Positions 16,421-25,121 of a DNA stretch of 64,000 bases are shown piece after piece. The notes under the pieces are model-generated. The model did no database searches. It was not told the origin of the DNA and saw only the letters and a program-made list of their open reading frames with translations. Position numbers and translations under genes: made by a program. Source of the DNA: Mycobacterium paraffinicum (GTDB lineage: Bacteria; Actinomycetota; Actinomycetes; Mycobacteriales; Mycobacteriaceae). The first letter of the stretch is position 1. Every line of letters begins with the position of its first letter. The DNA lies in assembly GCF_001907675.1 (NCBI RefSeq), contig NZ_MPNT01000001.1, positions 124,001 to 188,000 of the forward strand, given 5' to 3'.

Positions 16421-17655
16421 ATCACACCCTGCTTCGTCAAGTCGTCCAACTCCTCGTCGCTGCGCCCGAGCAGCCCGCCGAGCACGCTCCGGTTGTGTTC
16501 ACCCAGACACGGCGCGGGCCGGGAAATGCTCCACGGCGAGTCCGACATCCGCAGAGGAAGGCCCTCCACGCGCACCGTCCCGATCTCGGGATGCGTCACG
16601 GTCGGGAAGAGTCCCCGTTCGGCGAGGTCCGGGTCTTCGTCGATCCTTTCCCGGGGCGACTTGACGACGCTAGCGGGAACCCCGGCCGCGCTGAGTTCGC
16701 TTGACAACGTGGCCGCTTCGCGGGTCCGGGTGCACGCGCCGACGAGTTCGTCGAGCGCGTCGGCGCCGAGCAACCGCTGTTCCAGGGTGGCGAACCGATC
16801 GTCCGTCAGTCGCGGTTCATCGAGGACTTTGGACAGCAGCGCGACGTCCCGGTCGTCGCGGCAGGCGATGGCGATCCACCGGTCCTCGCCCAGGCACGGG
16901 TAGATCCCATGCGGGGCCATCTCACCGAAGTCGGCGTGGTTACCGTTCGGGAGCCCCGGCCGGCGCGCGGGCCGTCCGTTGACGGTCCAGTCCAGCACCT
17001 CGGTGGGCAGCATCGCGATACCGGCCGGCACCGTGGCCAAATCGATGTGCTGGCCCTCGCCCGTGCGTTCGCGCTGATGCACGGCCGCCAGAATCGCGAC
17101 CGTCATGTAGTAGGCGGCGATGTGGTCCATGAACGAGTAGCCCCATCCCGCGGGCTCGTGGTCGGGCAGCCCGGCGGTGAAGGTCAGGCCGCTCAGCGCC
17201 TGAACGATCGGACCCCAGGTCTTGAAGTCGCGGTAGGGGCCGCTGTGTCCGAAGCCGCAGTTGGAGACGTAGATGATGTCTGGCTTGATCCGGCGCAGCT
17301 CGTCGTAGCCGAAGCCCATCCTGTCCAGCACGCCGGCCGCGAAATTCTCGCAGACGAGGTCGGAGACGGAGATCAGCTCGCGCAGCAGCTCCTTGCCGGC
17401 CTCGAGACGCAGGTTGATGGTCACGCCGAGCTTGCCCACGTTGTGGTTGTTGAAGCCGGCGCCAAGATTCACGCCCCGACGCTCGTCGACGAACGGGCCC
17501 ACGCCGCGCAACGCATCCCACATCCCGCGCGTTGCCGGGTCCTCGACGCGAATGACCTCGGCGCCGAACGCCGCGAGGATCTTCGTCGCCCCGGCGCCGG
17601 CCAGTTGACCGCCCAGGTCGCACACGCGAAGGTGGGATAAACCAGCGGTCACCAT
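16417..17655 (-). CDS. CaiB/BaiF family III CoA-transferase
   Basis: A 412-residue family III CoA-transferase and first gene of the operon with a second CoA-transferase and a VOC protein. N-terminal LRVCDLGGQLAGAGATKILAAFGAEVIRVE is followed by FNNHNVGKLGVTINL near residue 85, NCGFGHSGPY near 140 and the family GEGQHIDLATVP segment near 205. The ATG at 17655 lies only about 3 bases from an operator (17658-17686). There is no Shine-Dalgarno sequence, so a leaderless mRNA is likely. Two adjacent CoA-transferases may form a hetero-oligomer or act on different acids. Confidence 0.93.
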   Translation of the reverse strand: MVTAGLSHLRVCDLGGQLAGAGATKILAAFGAEVIRVEDPATRGMWDALRGVGPFVDERRGVNLGAGFNNHNVGKLGVTINLRLEAGKELLRELISVSDLVCENFAAGVLDRMGFGYDELRRIKPDIIYVSNCGFGHSGPYRDFKTWGPIVQALSGLTFTAGLPDHEPAGWGYSFMDHIAAYYMTVAILAAVHQRERTGEGQHIDLATVPAGIAMLPTEVLDWTVNGRPARRPGLPNGNHADFGEMAPHGIYPCLGEDRWIAIACRDDRDVALLSKVLDEPRLTDDRFATLEQRLLGADALDELVGACTRTREAATLSSELSAAGVPASVVKSPRERIDEDPDLAERGLFPTVTHPEIGTVRVEGLPLRMSDSPWSISRPAPCLGEHNRSVLGGLLGRSDEELDDLTKQGVI

Positions 17656-17657
17656 GC

Positions 17658-17686
17658 AACAATAGAACATTATTTGTTCTGTTGCC
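17658..17686. promoter_or_regulatory. A-type operator, site 4
   Basis: Reads AACA-N4-AACA-N5-TGTT-N4-TGCC. Its inner arms extend to AGAACA-N5-TGTTCT, a 17-base near-perfect palindrome. It lies immediately upstream of the CoA-transferase ATG at 17655. The 13-base string AACAATAGAACAT recurs in opposite orientation in site 5, which faces the divergent P450. Confidence 0.7.
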
Positions 17687-17724
17687 AATGCGATCGGGTG
17701 CGTCCCAGCCGCCGGGGTGGTGCT

Positions 17725-17753
17725 CGCAGATTAACAGTAGATGTTCTATTGTT
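17725..17753. promoter_or_regulatory. A-type operator, site 5
   Basis: Reads CGCA-N4-AACA-N5-TGTT-N4-TGTT and ends 6 bases before the ATG of the P450 at 17760. Sites 4 and 5 are mirror images, each oriented towards its own gene. Both place TGTTCTATTGTT just before the start codon, suggesting that operator and promoter/transcription start overlap. Confidence 0.7.
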
Positions 17754-17759
17754 CAGTCT

Positions 17760-18965
17760 ATGGTGACGATCACAGCCGCTAGGTTCGACGAACCGGCGTT
17801 CTACCTCGGCGACCCGAACGCCACATTCGCGCAGCTGCGCGAGCACGACCCCGTGCACTGGTACGACGAGGGCAAGTTCTGGGTGATCACCAAATATGAG
17901 GACATCAAGGGCATCTCGGCTCGACCCGAGAAGTTCAAGTCGGAGCGCATTGGAATCATGATGGATCTGATTGCGCACCGGGAGGGCCGCGACCCTCAGG
18001 GCTACGGGCACCGCGGCATCATGTTCATGGATCCGCCGGTGCACCGGGTGCACCGCAAAGCCGTCGGCGTGCGGTTCACGCCGGCCGCGGTCGCCAAGAT
18101 GGAGGCCCGGGTACGCCAGGTCGTCAACGACGTGCTCGACGACCTGCCGAACGGTGAATTCGACTGGATTCAACGGATCGCCGAGCCCATCCCCGTGTAT
18201 GTGTTCGCGTACCTGCTGGGAGTGCCCGAAGAAGACTGGCCCAAGGTCGCGGGCTGGGCGACCACGATCGCCAACGTCGGCGGCGGGGCCGCGAGCGACG
18301 AGGACTACGCGTTCATCTTCGAACACATCGGGCCCTATCTGATGGGCCTCGTCGCCGAACGTAAGGAGCGTCCTCAGGACGATCTGCTCACGATGCTCTC
18401 CCAGGTGACCGTTGACGGAGAACCCTTCGACGACATGCAGGTGATGATCTACGCGCTCACCCTGCTCGCCGCCGGCAGTGAGACGACGCAGAGCCTGATC
18501 GCGGGAATCGCCGACTGTCTCGACACTCATCCCGACCAATCGGCGGTGTTGTTCGCCGATCCCGGCCTCAGCGGCAACGCCGTCGAGGAGGTGCTGCGTT
18601 ACTGGACGCCGGTGATGAGCATGGCCCGGCAGGCGGCGCGCGACGTTCGTCTGCGCGGCGCGGAGCTCAAGGAAGGCGACGGGGTGCTGCTCGCCTATGC
18701 GTCCGCGAACCGCGACCAGGAGCACTGGGGCCCGACCGCCGAACAGTTCGACATCCACCGCCAGGACGCCGCCAATCACCTCGGCTTTGGGGTCGGCGAG
18801 CACTTCTGCATGGGCGCCGCCCTGGCTCGACGCGAAGCTCGTCTGCTGCTGGAGGAAGTGGCACGGCGCGCCAAGGGGATTCACGTGGTCGGTGACCGAG
18901 TGCCCCGCGTGTCGACATTGGTGCACACGCACGACCACCTGCCTGTCACGCTGGACTATCGCTGA
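17760..18965 (+). CDS. cytochrome P450
   Basis: A 401-residue P450. Landmarks: I-helix AAGSETTQ near residue 240, ExxR motif EEVLR near 280, and FGVGEHFCMG with the haem Cys at about 350. The ATG at 17760 follows the operator at 17725-17753 by 6 bases with no ribosome-binding site, so the transcript is probably leaderless; codons further upstream lie within the operator. It heads an operon with a CoA-transferase, an SDR and an APH-fold protein. The SDR is of the mycofactocin type, so the P450 product may be an alcohol oxidised by that SDR. Substrate unknown. Confidence 0.95.
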   Translation: MVTITAARFDEPAFYLGDPNATFAQLREHDPVHWYDEGKFWVITKYEDIKGISARPEKFKSERIGIMMDLIAHREGRDPQGYGHRGIMFMDPPVHRVHRKAVGVRFTPAAVAKMEARVRQVVNDVLDDLPNGEFDWIQRIAEPIPVYVFAYLLGVPEEDWPKVAGWATTIANVGGGAASDEDYAFIFEHIGPYLMGLVAERKERPQDDLLTMLSQVTVDGEPFDDMQVMIYALTLLAAGSETTQSLIAGIADCLDTHPDQSAVLFADPGLSGNAVEEVLRYWTPVMSMARQAARDVRLRGAELKEGDGVLLAYASANRDQEHWGPTAEQFDIHRQDAANHLGFGVGEHFCMGAALARREARLLLEEVARRAKGIHVVGDRVPRVSTLVHTHDHLPVTLDYR

Positions 18966-19025
18966 CATGGCAGCGAGGCCAGCTTGCCGCGCGCGTCAAC
19001 CATCGTCATGCCGGTACGGATGTGC

Positions 19026-20246
19026 ATGAACAATCCGATGGCGGGCGTGCGCGTCCTCGAGGTTGCCCAGTGGACCTTCGTGCCGGCCGCCGGGGCGGTG
19101 TTGGCGGACTGGGGCGCTGACGTACTGAAGATCGAACATCCGCACACCGGTGATGCCCAGCGGGGCCTACGTCAGCTCGGCAACGTGCAGATCGCCGGCG
19201 ATCGCAACCCCGTCATGGAGCACGCGAACCGCGGTAAACGATCTATCGCCCTGGATATTTCGACACCGGCCGGCCATGAATTGCTGATGGACATTGCGCG
19301 CACGAGCGACGTGTTCCTGACGAACTTCTTGCCCGACGCCCGCGCCAAGCTGCGGATCGACGTTCATGACTTGCGGACGGCCAATCCCAACATCATCTAC
19401 GTGCGCGGCAGCGCATACGGAACGCTCGGCGACGAGGCGGGCATCGGTGGCTACGACATGACGGGCTTCTGGAGCCGAGGCGGTAGCGCGGCAAGCGTCA
19501 CCCCGCCCGATATGGCTGGCGTCGTCGCCCAACCCGGACCGGCGTACGGAGATTCCCTGGGCGGCATGACCATTGCCGGCGGAATCGCCGCGGCGCTGTT
19601 CGCACGTGAACGAACCGGTGAGGCCAAGGTGGTGGATGTTTCGCTGCTCGGAGTCGGGGTATGGGCGATGGGGGTGGCCGTCAACGCTGCGCTGATCTCC
19701 GGGCAGCCGTGGCAGGCAAACCCGGCCGGCGCCAACGTCACCGCGCACAATCCGCTGGTGGGCTTCTACCGGACCGGCGATGGCCGTTACCTGGGATTGT
19801 CGATGATGCAAGGTTTCCGCTACTGGGCAGACTTTTGTGCGCGGGTCGGGCTCGCCGAGCTTGCCGTCGACGAACGCTTTGCAAGCCATGAGCTGCTAAC
19901 GTGCAATGCGGCGCAGGCGACTGCCATCCTGCGCGAGGTGCTCGGGAGCCAAACGCTCGAGCACTGGCGTAAGGCGCTGGCCGGCTTCGAAGGGCAGTGG
20001 GCGCCCGTACAGAATACCGTGGAGGTTGCGGCTGACCAGCAGGTCAGGGCGAACGGCGTCATCGCACCCATCCAAGGCAGCGGCGGTGCCGCCGAATTAG
20101 TGTCGAGCCCCGTGCTTTTCGATCAGACACCGTTTTCCCTCGGCCCGACACCGGAGTTCGCCGAACATACCGAGGCGCTGTTACTCGAACTGGGCAAGGA
20201 CTGGGACGACATCATTGTCCTCAAGGACAGCGGAACCATCGCGTGA
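19026..20246 (+). CDS. CaiB/BaiF family III CoA-transferase
   Basis: A 406-residue family III CoA-transferase. N-terminal MAGVRVLEVAQWTFVPAAG leads into LADWGADVLKIEHP, and ANRGKRSIALDI and GEAKVVDVSLLG are family segments. The start is uncertain: in-frame ATGs exist at 19008, 19020 and 19026, none with a strong Shine-Dalgarno sequence. 19026 gives the family-typical length before the first strand. Its C-terminus, AEHTEALLLELG followed by VLKDSGTIA, is mirrored by the gene remnant at 22631-22717. It probably activates the acid produced from the upstream P450 pathway as a CoA ester. Confidence 0.9.
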   Translation: MNNPMAGVRVLEVAQWTFVPAAGAVLADWGADVLKIEHPHTGDAQRGLRQLGNVQIAGDRNPVMEHANRGKRSIALDISTPAGHELLMDIARTSDVFLTNFLPDARAKLRIDVHDLRTANPNIIYVRGSAYGTLGDEAGIGGYDMTGFWSRGGSAASVTPPDMAGVVAQPGPAYGDSLGGMTIAGGIAAALFARERTGEAKVVDVSLLGVGVWAMGVAVNAALISGQPWQANPAGANVTAHNPLVGFYRTGDGRYLGLSMMQGFRYWADFCARVGLAELAVDERFASHELLTCNAAQATAILREVLGSQTLEHWRKALAGFEGQWAPVQNTVEVAADQQVRANGVIAPIQGSGGAAELVSSPVLFDQTPFSLGPTPEFAEHTEALLLELGKDWDDIIVLKDSGTIA

Positions 20247-20299
20247 CCAAGACGACCTTCATGGCCTGACGGCGAAAGAGCCAACAACGGAGGAAGCAC

Positions 20300-21157
20300 A
20301 TGAATCGAGTCAGCGGCAAAGTAGCGGTCGTCACGGGCGCCGCGCGCGGCCAAGGACGCAGTCACGCAGTCCATCTCGCCGACGAGGGTGCCGACATCAT
20401 CGCCGTGGACATCTGCGAGGACATCTCGACCAACGACTACCCGATGGCACGCAAGAGCGACCTCGACGAGACGGCGAAGTTGGTGGAAAAGGCAGGCCGA
20501 CGCATCGTCACCGCTGTGGCCGATGTGCGGGATCGGGCGGCCCTGAAGAAGGCGATTGACGACGGCGTTGCCGAACTGGGCGGGCTGCATGTCGTCGTCG
20601 CCAACGCCGGCATCTGCCCGCACGGAGAGCACAAAGGGTATCCGGCATTCCGCGACGTGTTCGACGTGAACTTTCTCGGCGTTGTCAACACCGTCAACGC
20701 CGCGTTCGACCATCTGAACACCGGTGCATCGATCATTGCCACCGGCTCGATCGCCGGACTGGTCTCCCAACAAGATATGTTCAACGGCGGCGGCAATTCG
20801 GGTCCTGGCGGACTCGGCTATGGCCTGGCCAAGAAGTTCGTCCGCGACTGGGTCAAATCGATGGCGATGACGCTGGCGGCGCGCGAGATGCGAGTCAACG
20901 CTGTGCACCCGACGAACGTCAACACCGCGATGATGAACAATCCGATGATGTACAAGACGTTTCGACCCGACCTCGAGGCTCCGACACACGACGATGCCTT
21001 TGTGGTCTACCCGATGCTCCAGGCGATGCCGGTGCCCTGGGTGCAGCCCGAGGACATCTCGCACGCCGTGGTCTACCTCGCCTCCGATGAATCGCGTTAC
21101 GTCACTGGACTGCAGATGTTCATCGACGGCGGTGCCGCGCTGAAAATGGGTTTCTGA
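20300..21157 (+). CDS. mycofactocin-coupled SDR family oxidoreductase
   Basis: A 285-residue short-chain dehydrogenase with the N-terminal signature VTGAARGQGRSHAVHLA and a long insert after IIAVDI. These are typical of the actinobacterial mycofactocin-coupled SDR family, which includes carveol dehydrogenase-like enzymes with a non-exchangeable NAD. The catalytic Tyr-Lys is YGLAK near residue 175, and VTGLQMFIDGG is C-terminal. GGAGGAAG precedes the ATG at 20300. It probably oxidises a secondary alcohol made by the operon's P450. Electrons would then pass to mycofactocin, whose synthesis genes are not in this window. Confidence 0.92.
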   Translation: MNRVSGKVAVVTGAARGQGRSHAVHLADEGADIIAVDICEDISTNDYPMARKSDLDETAKLVEKAGRRIVTAVADVRDRAALKKAIDDGVAELGGLHVVVANAGICPHGEHKGYPAFRDVFDVNFLGVVNTVNAAFDHLNTGASIIATGSIAGLVSQQDMFNGGGNSGPGGLGYGLAKKFVRDWVKSMAMTLAAREMRVNAVHPTNVNTAMMNNPMMYKTFRPDLEAPTHDDAFVVYPMLQAMPVPWVQPEDISHAVVYLASDESRYVTGLQMFIDGGAALKMGF

Positions 21158-21165
21158 CTCCGTGG

Positions 21166-22512
21166 ATGACCATGACACCCGATGAGGCGGTACGAAGCTG
21201 GCTGGATAGTCACATCGGGCCCGTACGGGCCTTCGAGCGCCAACCACGTTGGCGCCCGGCCTGGTTCGCCGATGTCGAACGCGAGGGCACAATCGTGCCG
21301 CTTTATGTGCGCGGCGACCGCGAGGGCATGGAGTTCTCGTTGTCCACCTACCGCGAAGCGGACATCCTTGAAGCCCTGAAAAACCAAGGAATCCCGGTTC
21401 CACACATCTACGGTCGGATTGACGCACCACCGGCCATCGTGATGGATCGCCTGCCCGGCGCCAGCAATCTGTCGGGCTCGAAGAGTGCAGCAGAGCGCAA
21501 CTCGGTCATCGACGAATACATGGAAATACTGGCGCGGATCCATCGCCTGGATCCGAGTGAGTTCTTGGCTGTCGGGCTCAAAATACCCAAAGATCCTCAA
21601 CACCATGCGTTGTCGAGCTTCGAGGAGTCCGTGAAGCGGTACCGGTCCACCAAAAAGCGACCGGAGCCGTTCCTGGAGTTCGGCATCGGCTGGATCCGCC
21701 GCCACGTTCCCGCGCATCGGTTCGACCCCCGCTTCGTACTTGGCGATCCCGGACAGTTCATGTTCGCCGATGGTCGCGTGACCGGGCTGCTCGACGTCGA
21801 GCTGGCCTACCTGGGCGACACCGCACACGACCTGGCAGGACTGCGCCTGCGCGACATCTCCGAGCCCTTCGGCGACCTAGAGCGCGCGTTTCGGCGCTAT
21901 GAGGAGGTCTCCGGCGTACAACTGGACCTGCCGGTGGTCGAGTTCCACACCGCGCAGTTCTCGCTCACCACGCCTCTTTCGTTAGTCATGATCCTGCACA
22001 ATCCTTTTCCGATGAGCGACTTGCTGCAGTATGTGGAGTGGTTCCAGCAATGCTCGCTCAATGCAGTCGAAGCAATGGCCGCGGTCGAGGGCGTCGCCCT
22101 CGACGATTACCTGCTCCCGCAGACTCCAGATGTCCGCCAGGGCGGCCTTGTCGACGCGTTGGCGCCCATCATCGAGGAGCTAGCGGCCGAGACCGAGATT
22201 GAGCGCTTCCGTCGGCATCAGACGGCGCAAACCGCACGCTACGTTGCCGACATCTGCCAGCACGGTCCCGCGATCGAAGCCGAGAACCTTGACGATATCG
22301 AGCGTCTGCTCGGTTCCCGATGCGCCGACTGGCGTGCGGGCGATGAGGCCCTGGAGGCATTCGTGCTGGGCGCGCCGGAAGACATGGACGCCGAACTGAT
22401 TCGGCTGTTTCACCGCCGTATTATGCGGCAAATGCGTTTGCTGGAACCAGTTCTCAATCGCAGTGGCGGCGTGCAGCCGCTGATCCCCCTGGCGCAGTTA
22501 CTAGGACGCTGA
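21166..22512 (+). CDS. APH-fold phosphotransferase family protein with altered catalytic loop
   Basis: A 448-residue protein of the aminoglycoside phosphotransferase/ACAD10-like kinase family. The N-lobe contains LSTYREADILEALKNQGIPVPHIYG and the hinge-like IVMDRLPG near residue 90. The catalytic loop reads VLGDPGQFMF near 198 instead of the usual HGD with a downstream Asn: His is Leu and Asn is Gln, although Asp is kept. The metal-binding loop reads LLDVELAYLGD. The activity may therefore be altered or lost. Mycobacterial members often sit in lipid-catabolic operons, where they may phosphorylate a hydroxyacyl or alcohol intermediate. It lies 8 bases after the SDR stop. About 190 C-terminal residues extend beyond the kinase fold and are not recognised. 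Confidence 0.82.
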   Translation: MTMTPDEAVRSWLDSHIGPVRAFERQPRWRPAWFADVEREGTIVPLYVRGDREGMEFSLSTYREADILEALKNQGIPVPHIYGRIDAPPAIVMDRLPGASNLSGSKSAAERNSVIDEYMEILARIHRLDPSEFLAVGLKIPKDPQHHALSSFEESVKRYRSTKKRPEPFLEFGIGWIRRHVPAHRFDPRFVLGDPGQFMFADGRVTGLLDVELAYLGDTAHDLAGLRLRDISEPFGDLERAFRRYEEVSGVQLDLPVVEFHTAQFSLTTPLSLVMILHNPFPMSDLLQYVEWFQQCSLNAVEAMAAVEGVALDDYLLPQTPDVRQGGLVDALAPIIEELAAETEIERFRRHQTAQTARYVADICQHGPAIEAENLDDIERLLGSRCADWRAGDEALEAFVLGAPEDMDAELIRLFHRRIMRQMRLLEPVLNRSGGVQPLIPLAQLLGR

Positions 22513-22630
22513 GACCGGTGCGCCTCACCGGCCGCAGCGAACCCCGCCGGAGCCCGCGTGACACCGCAACCCGGTCACCGGCTTCCACCGCACCAGCCAC
22601 AACAGGTTCGTGGACTGTCCATGTGCGTCC

Positions 22631-22717
22631 GCCGAACATACCGTGGCGCTCATCCTCGAACTCGGTGGCGACCGGGAGCACATCGCTTTGCTCAAAGATG
22701 CCGGCGCCATCGGCTGA
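22631..22717 (+). pseudogene. C-terminal remnant of a CaiB/BaiF CoA-transferase
   Basis: A 28-codon stretch ending in TGA encodes AEHTVALILELG, then a short spacer and LLKDAGAIG. This matches the last 28 residues of the CoA-transferase at 19026-20246 (AEHTEALLLELG and VLKDSGTIA). Upstream of it no CoA-transferase sequence remains and no start is present, so it cannot be a complete gene. It lies in the 211-base gap between the APH-fold gene and the convergent P450. It suggests that a duplicated or rearranged CoA-transferase was lost here. Confidence 0.7.
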
Positions 22718-22723
22718 AAACCG

Positions 22724-23938
22724 CTAACGGGCGGCCAACTCGAGACGCTCCCGGCGCCGGACCAGGATGCTGGGCAACCACTCTCCGACGTCACTCGCCT
22801 CCACCCATGTGGTGCGATCGAGCAGCATCCCCAACACGATTCGGGCCTCCAGGCGGGCCAAGGCGGCCCCCACACAGAAGTGCACGCCCCTACCAAAGGT
22901 CACATGTCCCTTGGCGTTGCTGCGGTCGAGGCGGAATTCGTTGGGTTCCTCGAAATGTGCGGGATCGCGATTGGCCGCTCCCCACATCAGCAGCAGATGG
23001 GAATTGGCGGGCACGTCGACTCCGCCGAGCGTGGTATCACGCATCACGTGGCGGTAGTGGCCGCGAAACGGCGCCTCGTAGCGCAGTACCTCTTCGATGA
23101 AGGCGCCCAGCAGTTCGGGATTGTCACGAACCTGCCTCTGGATTTCGGGGCGGTCGGCGAGGATCCATGCCGCGCTTCCCAACAGTGATGCAGTGGATTC
23201 GCCGGCGGCACTGAACAGTGTGAGCATTATCGTCAGTGCTGGGCGCTGCTCCAACTCGCCGGCAGCACAGCGTTGGGCCAGGTCAGCCATCAGGCCGTGT
23301 TCGGCTTCAGCACTTGGAGTTTCGAAATGTTCCACAACATAGCCGGCCAGTTCCATCGCCGCGGACCCGGCCGCTTCGAGCTGGGTCCGCGTGACAATAC
23401 CGTCAAGCAGGGTCGTGGTGGCGTAGCCGAGGCGAATGAGCTTGTCGACATCACCGTCCGGAAGGCCCAGCAGCCTCGCGACCACCATCATCGGGAGCCG
23501 GTTGGCCATCGCGCTCATCCATTCAATCCGGTCGCCGCGCAGATGCTCGCCCCACAACCGGTCGGCGGTATCGGCGGCGAACTCGTCGATGATGCGGACC
23601 CTCTTCGCGGACAGGTGTGGTAGCAAGATCTTTCGGTGCATGGCGTGCACCGGATCATCCGCGGTGGCCAAGGCGTGGGAAGGGTCGCCGGGCGGAGCCA
23701 TCTCGAACGGGGCGACCGTCCCGTCATCGTGATAGACCATCGTCGCGGTGAGGTTCGACGAAAAATCGTCGACCCGTTCGACCGCCTCCATCACGGCGTC
23801 CCACCCGCACACCGCGTAGAACGCCGAGCTTCCGATGCGATGCACCGGCGCCGCTTCGCGCATCCGCTCATACAGCGGATATGGATCCTGAAGCGCGCCG
23901 GCGCCGAAGAACTGGACGGGGTTGTCAAGGGTCATCAT
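22724..23938 (-). CDS. cytochrome P450
   Basis: A 404-residue P450 and last gene of the minus-strand operon that begins with the amidohydrolase at 31045. Landmarks: I-helix AAGEST near residue 248, ExxR motif EEVLR near 288, and FGRGVHFCVG with the haem Cys at about 355. Two adjacent ATGs (23938 and 23935) follow GAGGTGG; either could be used. The gap of 64 bases to the thiolase-like gene is the largest within the operon, and a weak internal promoter is possible. Substrate unknown. Confidence 0.94.
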   Translation of the reverse strand: MMTLDNPVQFFGAGALQDPYPLYERMREAAPVHRIGSSAFYAVCGWDAVMEAVERVDDFSSNLTATMVYHDDGTVAPFEMAPPGDPSHALATADDPVHAMHRKILLPHLSAKRVRIIDEFAADTADRLWGEHLRGDRIEWMSAMANRLPMMVVARLLGLPDGDVDKLIRLGYATTTLLDGIVTRTQLEAAGSAAMELAGYVVEHFETPSAEAEHGLMADLAQRCAAGELEQRPALTIMLTLFSAAGESTASLLGSAAWILADRPEIQRQVRDNPELLGAFIEEVLRYEAPFRGHYRHVMRDTTLGGVDVPANSHLLLMWGAANRDPAHFEEPNEFRLDRSNAKGHVTFGRGVHFCVGAALARLEARIVLGMLLDRTTWVEASDVGEWLPSILVRRRERLELAAR

Positions 23939-24002
23939 CGATCCACCTCGGTACGGGATTGAGAGCCGAGCCGTTGCGCCTGCGCCGCAGCCGTGCCGAC
24001 AA

Positions 24003-25121
24003 TCACCGGCCCAGCACAGCCACGACGCAGGAGCCGCCGCCGCCCATCGCCTGCGCCAGCCCGACGCGGGGATCGGCAACTTGACGCGAATCCGCCTCTC
24101 CGCGAAGCTGACTGACCACCTCGGCGACCTGCGCCAGTCCGGTCGCACCGAACGCGTGGCCGCGAGCAAGGCAGCCGCCGTCGGTGTTGGTCGGCAGCCT
24201 GCCGTTGGATCCCAGGCCGCCCGTCTGGGCGAGCTCGGCCACATCCCGGACCTCGACGAGGCCGAGCGCGATCAGCGCGGTGACCTCCTCGCTGGCGCAC
24301 ATGTCATGCAGGGACACGACTCCGACGTCGTGCGGCGCCGCTCGCGCCGCCTCGAACGCACGCTGAGCGGTCAGCGTGATCTGTGACGGTGGGCCGACAC
24401 ACGGACCGGCCAGTGGCCAGGCCTGGTCTCGCGGCCAGCTGGTCTGCTCGATTGCGTTGATCGACACGGACCGGGGGCGCTGCCCGGCAGTCACGACGAT
24501 CGCCGCGCCGCCATCGACGGACGCGTGACACATCATCTTGGTGAGCGGCTCGGCGACCATTCGCGCCGCCATGACCTGCTCCACCGTCACCGCGTCGTCG
24601 TTGCGCCGCGCCGCCAGCGGATTGTGCCGCGCCTGATTGTACGACTTGGCCGCGACCGCTCCGAAAACCTCAGGGCCGCAACCTGTCTCATACAGCCACC
24701 GATTCGCCTCGATCGCGTAGTGGAGCTGGGGCGGAAAGCGGTCCCAGAAGTCAACCGCCGCCGGTACCACGCCGCCGGGTTCCAGGGCCGTGGTCTTCTC
24801 GTAGCCGATTGCCAGCGCGGTGTCGCAGCGACCGGAGGCCACCGCCCATACGGCGTGCCGCAGGGCGACCATACCTCCCGCCGAGGCGCTCTCGACAGCG
24901 GTCACCGGAACCCCGGTGCGGCCCAGGCGAAGTGCCACCTTGAGGCCGGTCTGGGGCGGCGCCATCGAGGAAGACGCAAACACCTCGCCCACGGCGTCAT
25001 AGCCGATACCCGCATCGGTCAGGGCCGCCTCGGCGGCCTCGAAGCCGAGCGTCGCCAGCGCCTTGTCGGCGTGTTTACCGAAAGCTGTGACGCCGATGCC
25101 GGCGACGTGCGTCCCCGTCAT
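24003..25121 (-). CDS. thiolase-fold lipid-transfer/aldolase-like protein lacking the nucleophilic Cys
   Basis: A 372-residue thiolase-superfamily protein of the SCP-X/lipid-transfer type. In true thiolases an ECASG-like loop carries the nucleophile. Here the loop reads VESASAGGM (about residues 76-84), with no Cys. The second-half motifs HDMCASEE and GHAFGATG are kept. Its ATG overlaps the stop of a DUF35 gene. The combination of a Cys-less thiolase and a DUF35 partner is that of Ltp2-type retro-aldolases in steroid side-chain degradation, which cleave a beta-hydroxyacyl-CoA into a ketone and a shorter acyl-CoA. I infer the same reaction type here. A degenerate thiolase or lipid-binding role is the alternative. 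Confidence 0.88.
   Translation of the reverse strand: MTGTHVAGIGVTAFGKHADKALATLGFEAAEAALTDAGIGYDAVGEVFASSSMAPPQTGLKVALRLGRTGVPVTAVESASAGGMVALRHAVWAVASGRCDTALAIGYEKTTALEPGGVVPAAVDFWDRFPPQLHYAIEANRWLYETGCGPEVFGAVAAKSYNQARHNPLAARRNDDAVTVEQVMAARMVAEPLTKMMCHASVDGGAAIVVTAGQRPRSVSINAIEQTSWPRDQAWPLAGPCVGPPSQITLTAQRAFEAARAAPHDVGVVSLHDMCASEEVTALIALGLVEVRDVAELAQTGGLGSNGRLPTNTDGGCLARGHAFGATGLAQVAEVVSQLRGEADSRQVADPRVGLAQAMGGGGSCVVAVLGR

Noticed and set aside
17658..17753. KstR-type cholesterol operator
   Set aside because: The AGAAC and GTTCT strings are similar, but the KstR pattern AAC-N2-GTT with its short spacer is not met; here the arms are 5 bases apart.
22518..22727. 69-codon open frame after the APH-fold gene
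   Set aside because: Ser/Pro/Arg-rich shadow frame; a different frame of the same bases encodes the recognisable CoA-transferase C-terminus.
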